Origin: Fodinibacter sp963811825
GTDB lineage: Bacteria > Actinomycetota > Actinomycetes > Actinomycetales > Dermatophilaceae
Direction: 5' to 3'
Assembly (NCBI GenBank): GCA_963811825.1
Contig: CAWESS010000019.1
Location: 273,771 to 337,770, forward strand
DNA: 64,000 nucleotides
Part shown: one piece after another, positions 62,670-64,000 of the stretch
How positions within the stretch are numbered: position 1 is the first letter of the stretch
How the letters are laid out: every line of letters starts with the position of its first letter
The notes under the pieces: model-generated
What the model was told of the DNA's origin: nothing
What the model saw: only the letters and a program-made list of their open reading frames with translations
Database searches by the model: none
Program-made: the position numbers and the translations under genes

Positions 62670-63485
62670 GTGCCCGAGCCGATCACCGACCACGAGGACC
62701 CTCGACTCGAGGACTACGTCGGCCTGACCGATGTCGCACTGCGCCGTCGCACGGAGCCCGGACGCGGCCTGTACATCGCCGAGTCCGAGAAGGTCATCCG
62801 CCGGGCGCTCGCTGCCGGGCACCGCCCCCGCTCCTACCTCATGGGGGAGCGGTGGCTCACCGACCTCGGTGACCTCGTGGCACGGGCCGAGGCGGACGGC
62901 ATCCCCGTCTTCGTGGGGGAGGCGGACGTCATCGAGGCCCTCACCGGGTTCCACCTCCACCGGGGTGCGCTCGCGGCGATGCAGCGACCGGCGCTGCCGA
63001 CGGTGGCCCAGGTGCTCGAGGGGGCCCGCCGGGTGCTCGTCCTCGAGGACATCGTCGACCACACCAACGTCGGAGCCGTGTTCCGCTCGGCCGCAGCCCT
63101 GGGGGTGGATGCCGTGCTCGTCACCCCCCGCTGCGCCGACCCGCTCTACCGGCGCGCGATCCGCGTGTCGATGGGCACCGTGTTCCAGGTGCCGTGGACC
63201 CGCATCGACCCGTGGCCCGGTGCCGTGGCCCACCTGCGCGACCTCGGGTTCACGACGGCGGCGCTCGCGCTGCACGAGGACTCGGTCGGGCTCGATGAGC
63301 TCGCGGCCGACCCGCCCGAGCGTCTCGCCCTCGTCCTCGGGACCGAGGGCGACGGCCTGTCCCGGCGCACGCTCGCCGAGGTCGACCTCACGGTGCGGAT
63401 CCCGATGCTCGGCGGCGTCGACTCCCTCAACGTCGCGGCTGCCGGCGCGGTCGCCGCGTGGGCCCTGCGCGTCGGTCCGCGCTAG
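62670..63485 (+). CDS. TrmH/SpoU family RNA 2'-O-methyltransferase
   Basis: 271-residue SPOUT enzyme transferring methyl from SAM to a ribose 2'-OH in tRNA or rRNA. The N-terminal substrate-binding part (GLYIAESEKVIRRALAAGHRPRSYLM) precedes the knotted domain: motif 1 VDHTNVGAVFRSAAALG, motif 2 LVLGTEGDGLSRR, motif 3 IPMLGGVDSLNVAAAGAVAAW. The exact target nucleotide cannot be told. GTG 62670 is leaderless after TAGGAT. Its TAG stop starts the next gene's -10 element. Confidence 0.91.
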   Translation: MPEPITDHEDPRLEDYVGLTDVALRRRTEPGRGLYIAESEKVIRRALAAGHRPRSYLMGERWLTDLGDLVARAEADGIPVFVGEADVIEALTGFHLHRGALAAMQRPALPTVAQVLEGARRVLVLEDIVDHTNVGAVFRSAAALGVDAVLVTPRCADPLYRRAIRVSMGTVFQVPWTRIDPWPGAVAHLRDLGFTTAALALHEDSVGLDELAADPPERLALVLGTEGDGLSRRTLAEVDLTVRIPMLGGVDSLNVAAAGAVAAWALRVGPR

Positions 63486-63488
63486 CGT
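63483..63488 (+). promoter_or_regulatory. -10 element of the terminal P-loop gene (leaderless) containing the upstream stop codon
   Basis: TAGCGT; TAG is the methyltransferase stop codon. It ends 6 bases before GTG 63495. Confidence 0.5.
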
Positions 63489-63494
63489 CACACC

Positions 63495-64000
63495 GTGCGC
63501 ATCGTCGTCTCGGGCACCCACGCCAGCGGCAAGAGCACCCTGGTTGCCGACCTCGTGACGAGGTTGCCCGGCCACGTGGCGCTGCCCGATCCCTTCGAGC
63601 TCGTGGAGGTCGACGAGCCGGCCTCGGCCCTCTCGTTCGTGGAGCAGCTCGCCGTGTCGGCCGAGCGACTGGTCGAGCTCCGCCCGGGCTCCGAGGTCGT
63701 GGCCGAGCGCGGGCCCGTCGACTTCCTCGCCTACCTCGAGGCCCTGCGCGAGCTCGGGCGCCGCTCCGTGGACCCCGACTCCCTCGCGCTCCTGCGGGCG
63801 ACCGCGGCGGAGGCGATGGCCCACGTCGACCTGCTCGTGGTCCTGCCGCTCGACCCGGACGACCACATCTGGGTCCCGGAGGACGAGGACCGCGACCTGC
63901 GTGACGCGATGGACCGGCACCTGCTCGACCTGTGCGCGGACGAGGAGGTCCTGGGCCGCTCCGTGATGGTGCTCGAGGTGTCCGGGCCCCCGGCTCGCAG
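63495..64000 (+). CDS. P-loop NTPase, AAA_28/kinase-like (3' end beyond window)
   Basis: 168 residues visible before the window ends. The N-terminal Walker A is GTHASGKSTLVADL. A later AERGPVDFLAYLEALRELG resembles the lid/substrate region of AAA_28 and deoxynucleoside-kinase-like proteins, and HVDLLVVLPLD resembles a Walker B strand. It probably phosphorylates a small molecule or acts as a nucleotide switch; substrate unknown. Confidence 0.75.
   Translation, partial: MRIVVSGTHASGKSTLVADLVTRLPGHVALPDPFELVEVDEPASALSFVEQLAVSAERLVELRPGSEVVAERGPVDFLAYLEALRELGRRSVDPDSLALLRATAAEAMAHVDLLVVLPLDPDDHIWVPEDEDRDLRDAMDRHLLDLCADEEVLGRSVMVLEVSGPPAR

Overview
The window is about 71% GC, densely coding DNA from an actinobacterium. 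There is no gene-free stretch longer than 300 bp, no rRNA or tRNA, no CRISPR and no mobile element. Actinobacterial markers include rbpA, whiA, the opcA-zwf pentose phosphate cluster, a SufRBDCSUT operon, ctaA/ctaB/SURF1, an F420-type oxidoreductase, a Corynebacterium-type glycogen synthase and fabG-fabI. Together with the cyanophycin genes and very high GC, this points to Micrococcales, most likely Intrasporangiaceae (a Tetrasphaera/Phycicoccus/Janibacter-like relative). The family assignment is inference.

Layout. 1-2004: a branched-chain amino acid binding lipoprotein (cut by the window edge), divergent from a Tat-exported Rieske lipoprotein. 2063-6925: uvrC-rapZ-yvcK-whiA. 7127-10849: gapA-pgk-tpiA-secG-rbpA. 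10853-19764 (minus strand): tkt-tal-pgi-zwf-opcA-pgl plus a DUF3806-like gene, mostly joined by 4-base stop/start overlaps. 19906-25305: ctaB, a small His-rich protein with a large LuxR-type ATPase regulator, and ctaA. 25355-28434: an ABC exporter pair, divergent from psd-pssA. 28503-35034: the iron-sulfur assembly operon sufR-B-D-Rieske-C-S-U-T, followed by a Vms1-like release factor gene. 35584-46250: zinc peptidase, ABC-F ATPase, an ArsR regulator with an AHSA1-type partner, TrpB2, an ABC exporter, DUF2252, SURF1, moaA and DUF3099. 46311-47830: fabG-fabI. 47869-53846: a cyanophycin locus with cphA, cphB and an unusual CphA-related Mur ligase. 53851-58443: serB (frameshifted), an LLM oxidoreductase, and glgC divergent from glgA (frameshifted). 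58465-64000: ABC ATPase, NfeD-SPFH pair, two TSUP permeases, a SpoU-type RNA methyltransferase and a partial P-loop protein.

Four genome-level patterns stand out. (1) About 18 genes have a TANNNT hexamer ending 6-8 bases before the start codon and little or no Shine-Dalgarno sequence, so they are probably transcribed leaderless. In three of them the stop codon of the upstream gene forms the first half of the next -10 element. (2) The heptamer GGATGCC/GGCATCC occurs roughly 60 times in both orientations, against the codon preference of the genome. (3) serB and glgA each carry a one-base frameshift, and pgl may carry a third, all explained by one extra G/C. Assembly error is as likely as gene decay. 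(4) The strongest candidate for new biology is the protein at 47869-50088. It looks like cyanophycin synthetase with a degenerate N domain, no ATP-grasp domain, an intact Mur ligase domain and an added C-terminal TPR-like region, and it is convergent with cphA.
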